Below are positions 41,601 to 50,660 of a stretch of DNA of 64,000 nt, in pieces (the stretch's first letter is position 1; each line of letters opens with the position of its first letter). The stretch spans positions 40,780,129 to 40,844,128 of the forward strand of contig OX328109.1 in assembly GCA_946811185.2 (NCBI GenBank), in the 5' to 3' direction. The notes below the pieces were generated by a model, which saw only the letters and a program-made list of their open reading frames with translations, was not told where the DNA came from and searched no databases. This DNA comes from Hippopus hippopus (lineage: Eukaryota > Mollusca > Bivalvia > Cardiida > Cardiidae). The translations under genes were made by a program, and so were the position numbers.

Positions 41601-42410
41601 GGAAATTTACTAGATCTCACGGTCAATTTGAGGAAAATATTTGAACTCGAGGTCAGTTTGAGGAGAAACTTTATGGAAATAATTTGCACCAGCAAGCTTT
41701 ATCGTTTTAATGATTATCTTAATCAGATAGTCCCATGATTAGCAACCCTTAGGAACTCTATTGAAGCATTGCGGGAAAGGGCAAAAGAATGAGTCATCAA
41801 CGCTTTTCGTTGTTCTCACAATGTTTGTACCTTTCAAAGAGGATTCAAATCGCATCAGCTATGTGTAGTATGTCATCTGTAAATACTTTCAGTATGGACA
41901 AGCCTAGAATTTTGTCATCTGATATGGTGAAACATTTGCGGACATTTGCATAAAGTGTCATCTTGGAACAGCCTGCGCAGGCTAATCAGAGACGGCACTT
42001 CACAACTACATTAGATTTTGTCCTACAGCAGACTTGCATAACAGAAAATCACATAAGAATGAAAAGCGTTGTTTCGGATTAGTGCGCAGACTGATCCGGG
42101 ACTACACTTTACACAAATGTCAGAATGCCCCTTTTCCTGTGTTGTATGCCATATAGAGTTCACTAATAATTTCTCTCTCCATTTTCAGATGAGGCGAGTG
42201 TGTAATTGTAAAGGAAGTAGTTCCAGTTTGATCGGAGGGAGCGGGGCAGGCTGGGAGGGGACGGCCATCCTTCATCATGGCAGCTATATCAAAATGGGCT
42301 GTATACAGTTTGTGTTCAGCATCGTCGACCATGCAACTTCTCAACCCATACATGGCATTAAGCGAGAGTCCATGTCACTTTTAAAATCACATTTGAAAGG
42401 AGTTCCTTGA
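26625..42410 (+). CDS. PHF12: PHD finger protein 12 (Pf1), complete gene, 14 coding exons
   Basis: Chromatin reader that links the Sin3/HDAC complex and MRG15-type chromodomain proteins to transcribed chromatin. Exons: 26625-26672, 27117-27298, 27965-28043, 29521-29713, 31836-31953, 32597-32729, 33690-33860, 34335-35226, 35833-35952, 37075-37215, 38435-38530, 40036-40118, 40721-40924, 42189-42410. They sum to 2682 nt (893 codons plus stop) with every junction in frame. Residues 1-25 hold the [10 protein letters not shown] motif. PHD1 is about 50-98 (C53, C56, C65, C68, H73, C76, C93, C96). A Sin3-interaction-like stretch precedes FELP near 150. PHD2 is about 202-246. A long Ser-rich low-conservation region fills exon 8. 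A C-terminal FHA domain spans about 700-870 ([36 protein letters not shown]). It is somewhat shorter than the vertebrate protein (about 1000 aa). Confidence 0.96.
27117..27298 (+). CDS. PHF12: PHF12 exon 2 (first half of PHD1)
   Basis: Begins EIQRLIAPP and runs through a basic linker into [20 protein letters not shown], ending in phase 2 within the codon after the sixth zinc ligand. Acceptor TTTCAG, donor GTAAGT. Confidence 0.95.
27965..28043 (+). CDS. PHF12: PHF12 exon 3 (second half of PHD1)
   Basis: Completes the finger with [19 protein letters not shown]. Donor GTAAAT is weak but keeps phase 0 into exon 4. Confidence 0.95.
28044..31835. other. PHF12 introns 3 and 4, mostly unassigned sequence
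   Basis: Apart from exon 4, holds two short family A core remnants (28290-28360, 28450-28540) and AT-rich unassigned DNA. A minus-strand 107-codon frame at 30423-30746 has no recognisable features. Confidence 0.5.
29521..29713 (+). CDS. PHF12: PHF12 exon 4 (Sin3-interacting region)
   Basis: Acidic/Ser start, a Pro-rich stretch, then [18 protein letters not shown] and CTTPLPG, matching the segment between the PHD fingers of PHF12 where one Sin3-interaction domain is mapped. Ends in phase 1. Confidence 0.9.
31836..31953 (+). CDS. PHF12: PHF12 exon 5
   Basis: Basic linker ([11 protein letters not shown]) followed by [17 protein letters not shown], the first two ligands of PHD2. Acceptor CTGACAG, donor GTAAGT. 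A BLAST-visible paralogue confusion is unlikely because the order matches PHF12 throughout. Confidence 0.9.
32115..32280 (-). mobile_element. Family A MITE, shortened
   Basis: Hairpin reduced to GAACATGCAGGTTTCTCC; right end GGTAAAGGGTTAA. Confidence 0.6.
32355..32574 (-). mobile_element. Family A MITE next to PHF12 exon 6
   Basis: TTAA both ends; ends 22 bp before the exon 6 acceptor. Confidence 0.8.
32597..32729 (+). CDS. PHF12: PHF12 exon 6 (PHD2 core)
   Basis: [20 protein letters not shown], then LNPPL and [10 protein letters not shown]: six of the eight zinc ligands of the second, C4HC2H-like finger. Donor GTATGT, phase 0. Confidence 0.95.
33375..33623 (+). mobile_element. Family B element, diverged
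   Basis: TGAACCATACTCTGGTAAAA start and TTTCACAAAGCATGACT end, before PHF12 exon 7. Confidence 0.7.
33690..33860 (+). CDS. PHF12: PHF12 exon 7
   Basis: Fifty-seven codons ([20 protein letters not shown] then [14 protein letters not shown]), aligned with the helix after PHD2 that contributes to MRG-domain binding in the family. Both ends are phase 0. Confidence 0.9.
34335..35226 (+). CDS. PHF12: PHF12 exon 8 (large, Ser-rich)
   Basis: Begins [12 protein letters not shown] and carries the conserved [20 protein letters not shown] motif, then about 230 residues rich in Ser, Asn, Val and Gly with no recognisable fold, probably disordered. Ends in phase 1 at donor GTATGT. Confidence 0.92.
35833..35952 (+). 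CDS. PHF12: PHF12 exon 9
   Basis: Forty residues of Ser/Thr/Gln-rich sequence ending in [16 protein letters not shown] family A MITE starts only 9 bp after its donor (GTAACA). Confidence 0.8.
35962..36352. mobile_element. Two family A MITEs directly after PHF12 exon 9
   Basis: 35962-36128 (reverse, core deleted) and 36125-36352 (forward, full) share a TTAA. Confidence 0.75.
36750..37074 (+). repeat. 48-bp tandem repeat duplicating the PHF12 exon 10 acceptor
   Basis: Six degenerate units resembling TTTTCCGTATCTCTTTGCAG followed by ATCTCGAATTAAGTAAA. The last unit is the real 3' splice site and first 17 nt of exon 10. Some upstream units keep TTTGCAG, others read TTTGCAC or TTTGCTG. Confidence 0.85.
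37075..37215 (+). CDS. PHF12: PHF12 exon 10
   Basis: [20 protein letters not shown] matches the conserved helix before the FHA region of PHF12. Its acceptor and first 17 nt are reiterated in a tandem array just upstream (36750-37074). Family B copy 37231 starts 15 bp after the donor. Confidence 0.9.
37231..37493 (+). mobile_element. Family B element
   Basis: Full length, 15 bp after the PHF12 exon 10 donor. Confidence 0.8.
37690..38090 (-). mobile_element. Probable pearl/Helentron-like element, reversed, right limit uncertain
   Basis: Begins with a long C run and CTAGGAAGTAGAGCGGGGAG then TATACTGG, followed by CTGTCTGTCTCTGTCTG: the 3' hairpin and microsatellite of this class in reverse. 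The 5' end is not clear. Confidence 0.45.
38114..38358 (+). mobile_element. Family B element, diverged
   Basis: TGAGCCATGCTCTGGCTAGA start, GCAAGCATGGCTC end. Confidence 0.7.
38435..38530 (+). CDS. PHF12: PHF12 exon 11
   Basis: [20 protein letters not shown] then YRTLSIGTG, the first strands of the FHA-containing C-terminus. Phase 1 at both ends. Confidence 0.93.
38560..38805 (-). repeat. Decayed SINE fragment
   Basis: TTTTCAGCATTATATC and CAGCCAGTGCATGTGACC match the reversed SINE body. Confidence 0.4.
38922..39306 (-). mobile_element. Pearl/Helentron-like element, reversed
   Basis: Read on the minus strand it starts AACTAGAACTGTCGCATAGC, passes CACCAGCACCTTGTCACTCG, and ends in a microsatellite and a CCAGTATACCCCCTC hairpin stem. 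Lies in the PHF12 intron before exon 12. Confidence 0.6.
39318..39592 (+). repeat. tRNA-derived SINE with (CAAA)n tail
   Basis: GGGTGGCTCAGTGGTTAGCA, GCGGGTTCGATACCCGG, and an ending in GGCGTTAAACTCCAATACAA plus CAAA repeats. Confidence 0.85.
40036..40118 (+). CDS. PHF12: PHF12 exon 12 (FHA)
   Basis: [20 protein letters not shown] then HAFIFYDE, the FHA signature with its SxxH-type loop. Donor GTAAGA. Confidence 0.95.
40461..40688 (+). mobile_element. Family A MITE before PHF12 exon 13
   Basis: TTAA both ends, full hairpin, 32 bp from the exon. Confidence 0.8.
40721..40924 (+). CDS. PHF12: PHF12 exon 13 (FHA)
   Basis: [20 protein letters not shown] then [10 protein letters not shown], followed by a variable basic linker. 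A family A MITE ends 32 bp upstream of its acceptor. Confidence 0.95.
41100..41400 (+). repeat. tRNA-derived SINE, disrupted
   Basis: GTTGGTAGAGTACAAGACTT head interrupted by a 14-G run; body similar to 44588. Confidence 0.6.
41930..42146. mobile_element. Family D element, second copy
   Basis: GGACATTTGCATAAAGTGTC to CAGAATGCCCCTTTTCC; ends 42 bp before PHF12 exon 14. A decayed family A copy precedes it (about 41720-41930). Confidence 0.7.
42189..42410 (+). CDS. PHF12: PHF12 exon 14 (last, with stop)
   Basis: [37 protein letters not shown] and a divergent tail to TGA at 42410. The segment is almost identical to the vertebrate C-terminal motif. Confidence 0.95.
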   Translation: MRRVCNCKGSSSSLIGGSGAGWEGTAILHHGSYIKMGCIQFVFSIVDHATSQPIHGIKRESMSLLKSHLKGVP

Positions 42411-42534
42411 TATTTTTCAGTTGATGTTTTTTTTCGCTTTATATTTGTTAGTCTTGTTTAGAATTAGGCAATGAGATTTATGAAAAAGCACAAGTCTGAA
42501 GATTTGAAAGCACATATTTTATTGTTGCGACTAA

Positions 42535-42540
42535 AATAAA
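42535..42540 (+). terminator. PHF12 polyadenylation signal
   Basis: AATAAA 125 bp after the stop codon, the first canonical signal on this strand downstream of the gene. Confidence 0.6.
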
Positions 42541-42617
42541 CTTTATACCAACTGACTTTGTAGTTCTTCCCTCCATAGTGTTATCATGAAATTATTTTCT
42601 TAAAACATTTGATGCAC

Positions 42618-42845
42618 AGTAGCCCTTTACCACACATTCCAGTTTTAACAACCCTGAAAAAGAAAGGTTTTGAAAAGATTGTTGGAAAAGGAGATAATGC
42701 TGGTAAACAGATTTTTCTTCTTTTTCCAACATGTTTTCTAACCTTCCATATACATACAGCATAATTTGGATATAATTGAAACTATAGTGTGCAAAAGCTC
42801 TCAATTTGTTTGAGTTTAAAATTTTGTTATATGATAAAGAGTTTA
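42618..42845 (+). mobile_element. Family A MITE
   Basis: GCCCTTTACCACACATTCC start; partly mismatched hairpin. Confidence 0.7.
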
Positions 42846-43222
42846 AGACAGTAGTTGTCAGAATATGAAATTCCAAAATTATGGGAATCAAGAAACAGTT
42901 AAGAAAAATATCCACCATGAAAAGATTTGCAGACAAATGAAGTGTGTCTCAAATGATGGTATATTTGTTAATGAGAGGATAGAAAACAATGTGGATAAAG
43001 GTTGAGATGCTGGTTGCCAGTATTTCTTCCTTTTTCCAAGATACTGTCAATTCCTCAGGCATGGGAAAACAAAGGAGTCGTTTTGTAGAGGGATACCAGG
43101 TTGAAGCAAGAGCCTGTATACCTTACCCTGCTAAATAACTATTACGAAATTTTCAATTTGATGGTAAAAACCCAAATATTGCTATTTCAAAGTTATGTTT
43201 TGGGGAATAACATCTCCTTATC

Positions 43223-43288
43223 GGACAGTGTAGATCCAAGATAAGACTGCACATTCTGTGCAGTCTGATCTTGATCTACACTGTTCGC
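43223..43288. repeat. Family C palindrome
   Basis: CAGTGTAGATCCAAGATAAG and inverse CTGATCTTGATCTACACTG around CATTCTG. Its flanks (ATCTCCTTATCGG, GCAAAAGGT) recur at 59890-59985, so the mobile unit is longer than the palindrome. Others: 24843-24904, 36409-36468, about 46785-46852, 48624-48689, about 58060-58122. Confidence 0.75.
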
Positions 43289-43315
43289 AAAAGGTCAGTC
43301 GCGCTTACTAGCCTA

Positions 43316-43536
43316 AGGGTTGATTCCTTACCAAATAAAATTATAAAAACAAGAGCATTTGCAGGTGACAAGCTAACTGTAAATCAAATAATGAGATTTG
43401 TCTTTGAAAGATATTAAAAACATTGTTGGAAAAATAGAAAATGCTGGTTACAAGCATTTCTCTATTTCCAACAATGGTATCAAAATCCCCAATCCCTCGG
43501 GGTCACAAAAAGGTGGTAATGTTGGGTAAAAGGCTA
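43316..43536 (-). mobile_element. Family A MITE, diverged
   Basis: Core GCTGGTTACAAGC, one arm mutated. Confidence 0.65.
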
Positions 43537-43855
43537 AGTTATTTATTGTACTTAAGAGGGAGGAAAGAACACCATCTCTTCAAAGTCCTTGGAACAATTT
43601 GATTCTATAGTATGTGTATTCATTAGTGGGAAATGAATATTTTTTCTTTCTATCTGAAAAACTTTCATACAGATTATAGCACCCTTTCTGACTATGTGGT
43701 ATACAATAGGTTAATAGATTTTTGCTCCCATGAAATTTATTTTTAAGGAGTCTTTTACATGTATACATGTTTGTAAATAAAAGGTTCCTAATGAAAAACC
43801 CTTCAGTCTGAGTGGACTTGTTCTTTAACTCCTTTTATCGTACATTTCCAAAGTG

Positions 43856-44071
43856 TTAGCTCTTTACCAAACGACAAAATTTTGGAGAGGACCAAATTGA
43901 AAGCGTTTGCAGACGTGAAATCAAATATTACTTAACTGTTGATTTCTGTATATGAAAGGCTAGAAAACATTGTGGGAAAAGGAGAAAATGCTGGTTACCA
44001 GCATTTTCTCCTTTTCCCAAAATGTTTTCAAAAGCCTTCTTCCTTGGGGTCGTTGTGTGGCAAAGGGTTAG
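43856..44071 (-). mobile_element. Family A MITE flanked by TTAG
   Basis: Near-consensus copy, but TTAG at 43856 and 44068 replaces TTAA on both sides. Confidence 0.8.
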
Positions 44072-44072
44072 T

Positions 44073-44296
44073 TTAACTCTTTACCACACAACAAAATTTT
44101 AGACTCGTCCATATTTCAAGTATTGAGGCAGAAAAATTCAGTGTAACCCAAAAGATTTCGGTCTTTGAAATGTGAGAAAACATTGTGGGAAAGGTAGAAA
44201 ATGCTGGTTACCAACATTTTCTCCTTTTACCACAATGTTTTAAAAGTATTTCCTGTCAGGCTGGTTAAAACTTAGGATCATGTGGTAAAAGGCTAA
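44073..44296 (-). mobile_element. Family A MITE
   Basis: Begins 1 bp after the TTAG-flanked copy; right end GGCTAA. Confidence 0.75.
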
Positions 44297-44587
44297 AGCT
44301 AGGAACTAAGGAGCATTTTTTCTCTTTGCCTTAATGTTTTCATAATTAGTCTATCGCGTAATAAAAAAAGTTATGCAGCTAGTTACTTACTTCAGAAGTT
44401 TTCCGAGTAATAGATTTTTTTTTTGGGGGGGGGGGGAGGAAACCTTCCTTCAATGATTTAACTCTTTGGTAGATGACAAATGTTAGACCTATGCAATTTG
44501 GAAGCATTTGCAGACAATTTAAGTGCAGCTCAAATGATGGAATTCGTCTTTGAAAGTGTATAAAACATTGTGACAGCCTACAATGAA

Positions 44588-44885
44588 GTGCCAAAAACGG
44601 TAACATAGTTGGTAGTGTACAGGACTTGAGACTGGAGGTTGCTTGTTCAGATACCCAGCTTGTCCACTTTTTTCAGAGGACTGATGATAGTCATTTGAGC
44701 AGGATTCATTTCTCTCGCTGCTATTCATTGTCTTGATGATGGTGATAAGGGGAAAGCAGCAAGTGGCTTGGGAAGAAGATCAAGGGAAGTATTGGTGAAA
44801 GAAGCTCTGGAAAGCATGGGTAAGTGCACATGACATGTCGACATGATAACACTGTAATAATGTAGAAAACTGCATTAAACATCAT
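44588..44885 (+). repeat. tRNA-derived SINE
   Basis: TAGTTGGTAGTGTACAGGAC, GCTTGTTCAGATACCC; tail GTAGAAAACTGCATTAAAC. Confidence 0.65.
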
Positions 44886-44976
44886 ACAGAAAAACAAATC
44901 CTCATGAAGCGGGAATAGATCTAATATTCGAATAAGGCTGTTCATCTGTTTGTACACACATCTCTGATCTTCATCA

Positions 44977-45380
44977 GCCCTATCATACAATCCCGAGTTT
45001 TAACCCTGAAGAAGAAACCTTTTTTATAAACATTGTTGGAAGACAGAATGCTGCTAACCAGCATTTTCTTGTTTTTGCACAATGTTTTCTACCCTATCAA
45101 AGACAAATTCCACCATTTGAGCAACATTTGAATAGTGGTCTGCAAATGCTTTTAACCCATTACCAAATAACATAATTTTAGACTGGTCCAAATTGAAAGC
45201 ATTTGCAGACGACAAATTAAAGATTGCTTAAATGGCAGAATTTGTCCTTGATAGAGTAGAAAACATTGTGGGAAAAGGAGAAAATGCTGGTTACCAGCAT
45301 TTTCTCCTTTTCCCACAATGTTTTCAAAAGGCTTCTTTCATAGGGTCATTAAAACCCGGGATTGTTTGGTAAAGAGTTAA
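44977..45380. mobile_element. Family A pair, second copy inserted in the first
   Basis: Forward copy from about 44977 is cut within CAAATGCTTT by a reverse, full-length copy 45152-45380 with TTAA at both ends. Confidence 0.75.
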
Positions 45381-46036
45381 TTTAGAGTCTACATTTATGT
45401 AGAGTTGGGGAAACCTTCCTTTCATGGGTACTTGTCCACCTGCAATCTTCTTTATGATTGGATGGCTCTAACAGGAGTTACGGCCCTTGGAATGTTTTTT
45501 TTTTTTTCAGATCCAGTGACAAGGTAACTGATACGGGGTACTGTAAAAATGGATATTATTGTGGGTCTAAAATTTCGTGAATTACCAAATACTGACTTAA
45601 CGCATTTTAATTTCTGCAAAAGATAAAAACAGATATCCAAAATTTCAACACTGTGTACTGTTTAACTAACTTAATACTATTCAATTAAATATATCTCCAT
45701 TTTTACTTCGATGAAACATTTTAATTGGCAGTATTAACAACCACTAGACTAGTGATCTGGCTGACTTTAATGAAAAAAGGCACTCATTAATGTTGGCAAG
45801 AGTTGCAGTCGGTCACCCCCGCATGAACTGGTGTCTAGGTAAAGTCTACTTTAATGTAGCCTAAGTTTACGCTGGCTGATTTCCAGGATGCAAACTTTTC
45901 TGGTTTTACAGTACTTGTATATGTAGGCCTGTAACAGTTGTATTTATGTTGCTCCAACATTGATTTTTGATGTTTTCACCCAAATGTCAAGGTGCACAGC
46001 AAAGGTGTCACAAGTTGTCAAGAACACAGAGAGGGT

Positions 46037-47390
46037 TTTACCCTTTACCAAGCAAAAATTTTGGGCTGTATCAAATTGAAAGCATTTGCAGACAAAAAAT
46101 AAATGTGTCTCATACGATGATTTTGTCATTGATAGTGTAGAAAACACTGTGGGAAAGGGAGAAAATGCTGGTAACAATGTCGTTCAAATTCTTCTTCAGG
46201 GCCATTAAAACTCGTGATTGTGTGGTAACAAGAGTTAAATAAAAAGATAGTTTAACACTGAGAATGATTTAAAAGGTGCAGACCTGGAGATACAGGGCCC
46301 TGTCATTTTTGGCAGTAATTGAAGAAATGAAGTTCTTGTGCACAAGCTGTAGAATTTTAATGCTAATAAATACACATGTATATGCAAAATACAGCACAGA
46401 AAACTAACAACAAAATGTTAACAACTTGAACCATTACCAAACAAACCATTGTTTTAATAACACTCATAAAAAGATTTTGAAAATGCTGTGGGAAAAGGAG
46501 AAAAAGCTGGTTACCAGCATTTTCTGTTTTTTTCCCCACTATGTTTTCCACTTACTCACCATGAGGAAAAGGACTTTCAGAAATGATGGAAGGAGAAGGA
46601 GAAAATGCTTGTCGCCAGCATATTCTCTTTTTCTCACATTGTTTTCTACCTGTTTCAATGACATATTACATTATTATTAAAGCAATTTTTTAATTTAATG
46701 TATGCAAATGCTTTCTGTTTGGACAAGTCTAAAATTTTGTCATCCGATAAAGTTTTATGGCATTGAGCACAGTTTTAGATGCTTCCACATAGTGAAGGTG
46801 AAAATCAGACTGCACAGAACATGAAGTCTGATCTTAGTTCTATGCTCTCCAACATTTTTTACGATATTTTAGCCAAACAAAACTTGAAAGTGCATTGTCG
46901 AGGTCTTTTTGGCATGCAGTAAATATCAAAGTTAGACATTCAGCACTGTATTAACCCTTTTCCACACAACAGAATTGAAATCATTTGCAGACAACAAATC
47001 AAATGTTACTCTAAACATGGAATGTGTCCTTTGAAGTATAAAAAACATTGTGGGAAAAGGAGAAAATGCTGGTTACCAGCATTTTCTCCTTTTCCCACAA
47101 TATTTTTTAAAGCTGTCTTTGGCAAGGTAGTTAAAACTCCGGGCTATCTGGTTAAGGGTTAAATTTTTCTCTATACCAGATGGCAAAATTTTATACTCTT
47201 TCCAATGGAAAATGTTGTAGATGACTTGCAGAAATTGACTCAAATGATGGGATTTGTCATCCAAAAAGGTAGGACACAAAGGGAAAAGAACAAAATGCTG
47301 GTTGCCAGCACTTTCTCCTATTTCCTCATTGTTTTCAGTTGCTTTCTTCTGTTTAGAAAACATGGAATTGTTTGGTAAATGCTCAAAATT
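46037..47390. repeat. Cluster of family A MITEs
   Basis: 46037-46237 (reverse, one arm), 46428-46757 (two forward copies fused), 46951-47162 (reverse, full) and 47159-47390 (reverse), the last two sharing TTAA. A family C palindrome lies at about 46785-46852. Confidence 0.7.
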
Positions 47391-47621
47391 ACAACATAGC
47401 ACAATGAAGTTGCACAATTAAAACATTGAAGATTCAAGTTTAATCCACTAACATACACAATTTAACATAAAAGTTTATAGCCCTTCAGTAGGTAGCATTT
47501 AAAAACATTGTGGTAAAAGCATCAACTTTCTTGTAGCAAGCATTTTGAAAGAGACTTTTTCCAAAGAGACTTTCTGTCTATGTGCCACTTACATTAGATA
47601 GCAGTGTTCCTTCAGGCTGTA

Positions 47622-48500
47622 TAAGCCTTTACCAAAAAATCCTGAGTTTTAACATACCCAAAGGAAAAGGACTTTAAAAAACATTGTGGGAAAAGGAGAA
47701 AATGCTGGTAACCAGCATTTTCTGCTTTACCCACAATGTTTCTACCCTTTTAAAAACAATTTTAAAATTTGTGAAAAATTTAATTTGTTATCTGCAAATT
47801 CTTCAAATTTGGACCAGTCTAAAATTAATCCTACGGCGCCAAGTAAGGGGTTCGGACAAAAGCCCACTAGGTGAAAAGCCCAACAGACAAAAGCCCACTA
47901 TTTGTAAAGAATATCTCCAGCAGTAAGAAGAGGTAATTCTGCTTTATTTTACGACTATTCATGTATTGAGAATCAGCACTGATTGTCTGACGTCATTTAA
48001 ACAAATAAGCAGACGCTTTACCTGTGGAAAAAAAGGTTTTCGTGGGATAAAGGGGTAGATTTAGCGAGTTAGTAACAGATATGGATCATAACACTCTGCT
48101 GTCTTGTCTAAATTGACAAGATTGACAAAGTTGATAAAGGATAACCCTTTTTCTTAGCCAATATTTCATGAATATAACCAGGTTGGGAATTTTTGAAGGC
48201 GAAGTTTTTTCACTGTGCAAGCTTGACGAGGCGAAGTTGAGCCATTGAAGGTGACTCCTTCGTACACGTCGCCCTGTAGCTTGTTCCCTGCTTCACCCTT
48301 TCTCCACTTGTCTCGTGAGTTGAGACAAAAACTGAAGAATTGCCAAGTAAAAAAACTTTCGCCACTTATTTTCGCCAGTTAAAGAAAAAATTCGCCACTT
48401 GTTCAGAATTTTCGCATTTGGCGAAAATGGCGATTGGCAGCGCGGGCCCTGGTGAAAAGCCCCCGAGGTAAAGAGCCCACTGGGTGAGATGCCCTTTCTT
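47622..48500. mobile_element. Family A MITE followed by an unclassified element
   Basis: 47622-47826 is family A cut off at CAGTCTAAAATTAATCC. From 47830 to about 48500 comes unfamiliar sequence with repeated AAAAGCCCACT / AAAAGCCCCCG motifs at both ends and a GCGAAAATGGCGATT stretch. No reading frame of note. Confidence 0.4.
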
Positions 48501-48726
48501 GTATGAAGTCATGGTATAAACCAAACTGACCCGACACATTTTTAGTGTAGAATTAAAACCCTAATAAAAGTACATATAATGATTATTATCAAGATTGCTT
48601 TTGTACACAATGCTACAGCACAGTGGACAGTGTAGAGCAAAGATCAGACTGCACGTTTTGTGCAGTCTGATCTTGATTTACACTGGCCACAAATGCAATA
48701 AAAGAAGTCAAAGGCACTGTAAGGGA

Positions 48727-49050
48727 AACTAGAGCTGTCACTGAATGTGACTTAATACCCCTGCCAGCGCTTTGACAGAAACAGGCTATTTAACAAAAAA
48801 TTTTCTAAGTTCAAGGGGAGATTACCCTGGAATCATAGGAAGTAGATGATTGAAAACTGTGTCTTGCACAACTTCAGTACACGATCAATGTATCAACAAA
48901 CTTTCAATACAATAGCAGCAAAACTGTAGGAGGAGTTTGCGACACAAAATTACTAGTATTTCGTACACAGACAGACACACAGATGGACGGACAGACAGGC
49001 TGATTCCAGTATACCCCCTAAAACATTCGTTTTGCGGGGGTATAAAAAAA
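48727..49050 (+). mobile_element. Pearl/Helentron-like element without array
   Basis: Starts AACTAGAGCTGTCACTGAAT and ACCCCTGCCAGC, ends with (ACAG/GGAC) repeats and the hairpin CCAGTATACCCCC / GGGGGTATAA. Related in its ends to 6540-10200. Confidence 0.65.
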
Positions 49051-49276
49051 TAGCCAGTAAAGCAATAGGTGAATAGAGTATGTGTATAATTATGAGTTTG
49101 TGATAGTGCATTGTACTCTACCAAACAGCAAATGTTTAGATTTGTCCAAATTAAAACCATTTGCAGACGACAAAGAAGCATTTGCAGACTCAAACAATTG
49201 ATTAGTTTTTGAAAGGGTAGAAAACATTGTGGGAAAGGAGAAAATGCTAAGGGTTGTTAAACATGGGACTGTTCGG

Positions 49277-49505
49277 TTAACTCTTTACCAAACAATCCCG
49301 GGTTTTCACGACTCTGAGAAAGAAGGCTTCTGAAAACATTGTGGGAAAAGGAGAAAATGCAGGTAACCAGCATTTTCTCCTTTTCCCACAATGTTTTCTA
49401 CCCTTCCCAAAACAAATTTCAATTTTTGACTCACTTTAATTTTGTCGTCTGCTAATGCTTTCAATTTGGACCAGTCTAAAATTTTGTCCTTTGGTAAAGA
49501 GTTAA
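49277..49505 (+). mobile_element. Family A hairpin MITE, reference full-length copy
   Basis: TTAA at both ends (49277, 49502). Left end CTCTTTACCAAACAATCCCG, right end TTGGTAAAGAG. The centre is a near-perfect inverted repeat, AACATTGTGGGAAAAGGAGA against its complement, about 30 bp per arm around AACCAG. TTAA duplication and CYC-type ends are those of piggyBac elements; no transposase copy is present here, so the superfamily is inferred. Confidence 0.85.
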
Positions 49506-49815
49506 GGGTGCATCAACAGCAAGTGAAGTTTGCTTCACGTTTTCCAATGCCTTTGAATACCATCTTTAACATACATGCAACTACAAAAAAGAATAGCTTT
49601 AATTCAAACATGACACGTGAATTCAGCTCTATAAACACAGTGCAACGAAAGCATGGTAAAATCTACGTTATTGTATGTAGAGTGACGTCATTCTGTATAG
49701 AGTGACGTCATTCTGTATAAAGTAAGTAAGTCAATGGAATATAATCTGCATCCGCATTTTTACTCTAAGTATGAACTTGCTTCCCTTTGATTAAGAGTTG
49801 GTCATGCTAGAATCG

Positions 49816-49983
49816 AAATAATCTTCTTTCTATCGTGGTTTATCATTCAATAAACCACGTTGTGAGTTATGAAGCGCAATGAATAAACCACTCTGGCTAT
49901 CGCCCTCGTGGATTATTTATTGTGCCTCATAATTCACAACTGGTTTACTGAATGATAAACCATGATAGAAAGAAGATTATTTC
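49816..49983. repeat. Palindromic element, about 40-bp inverted ends
   Basis: AAATAATCTTCTTTCTATCG and its inverse at the right end, with GTTTATCATTCA-type continuation. Non-coding, 168 bp, distinct from families A-D. Confidence 0.75.
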
Positions 49984-50650
49984 TTAAACATTTACCAAAC
50001 AATCCTTCATTTTCAAGATACTAAGGGACAGGACTTACAAAACCATTGTGGGAATAGGAATAAATGCTGGTAACTAGCATTTTCTACTATTTACACAATG
50101 TTTTGTACCTGCTCAAAAGGCATTATTTGAAGCCTCATTTATCCTGTTTTCACAACTTTGAGGAACAGAGCTTTTAAAAGCATCGATTCAAAAGGTGAAA
50201 ATGCTGCTGACCAGCATCATCTCCTTTTCACACAATATTTTGTTTCAGCCCCAATTATTTTGCTGCCTGCAAATGCTTCCTATATGGACCAGTCTAACAT
50301 ATTATTTGGTAAAGAGTTACAGATTAAAAATTCTGACTGAAAAAAAAAAATCGAACATGCAGTATACAAAACATAACAACATACATGTACTTTGAAACAT
50401 TTCCTGGTTTATATCCAAGCTGCCCTACATGACACTCTTTTGAATGGAATGAAAGATCAATTAAGATTCTTAAGAACAGAATTAAGTGCATGTTTAGTTG
50501 CTTTTCTTAAAGTAAATCTGGATATTGTCCTTTTCCCACAATGTTCTAAACCCTTTCATAGACAAAAATCACCATTTGAGCCACATTTAATTTATTGTCT
50601 GCAAATGCTTTCAATTTAGGCAAGCAGAAAATTTCTGGTAAAGATTTAAT
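49984..50650 (+). repeat. Family A remnants downstream of hillarin
   Basis: Three degraded forward copies: about 49984-50130, 50140-50325 and 50505-50650, the last ending next to the hillarin stop codon. Confidence 0.55.
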
Positions 50651-50654
50651 CTTC

Positions 50655-50660
50655 TTTATT
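50655..50660 (-). terminator. AATAAA overlapping the hillarin stop codon
   Basis: The bases TATAATAAAG contain both the TAA stop (50661-50659) and an AATAAA. If used, the 3' UTR would be only tens of bases long; a more distal signal may be used instead. Confidence 0.4.
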
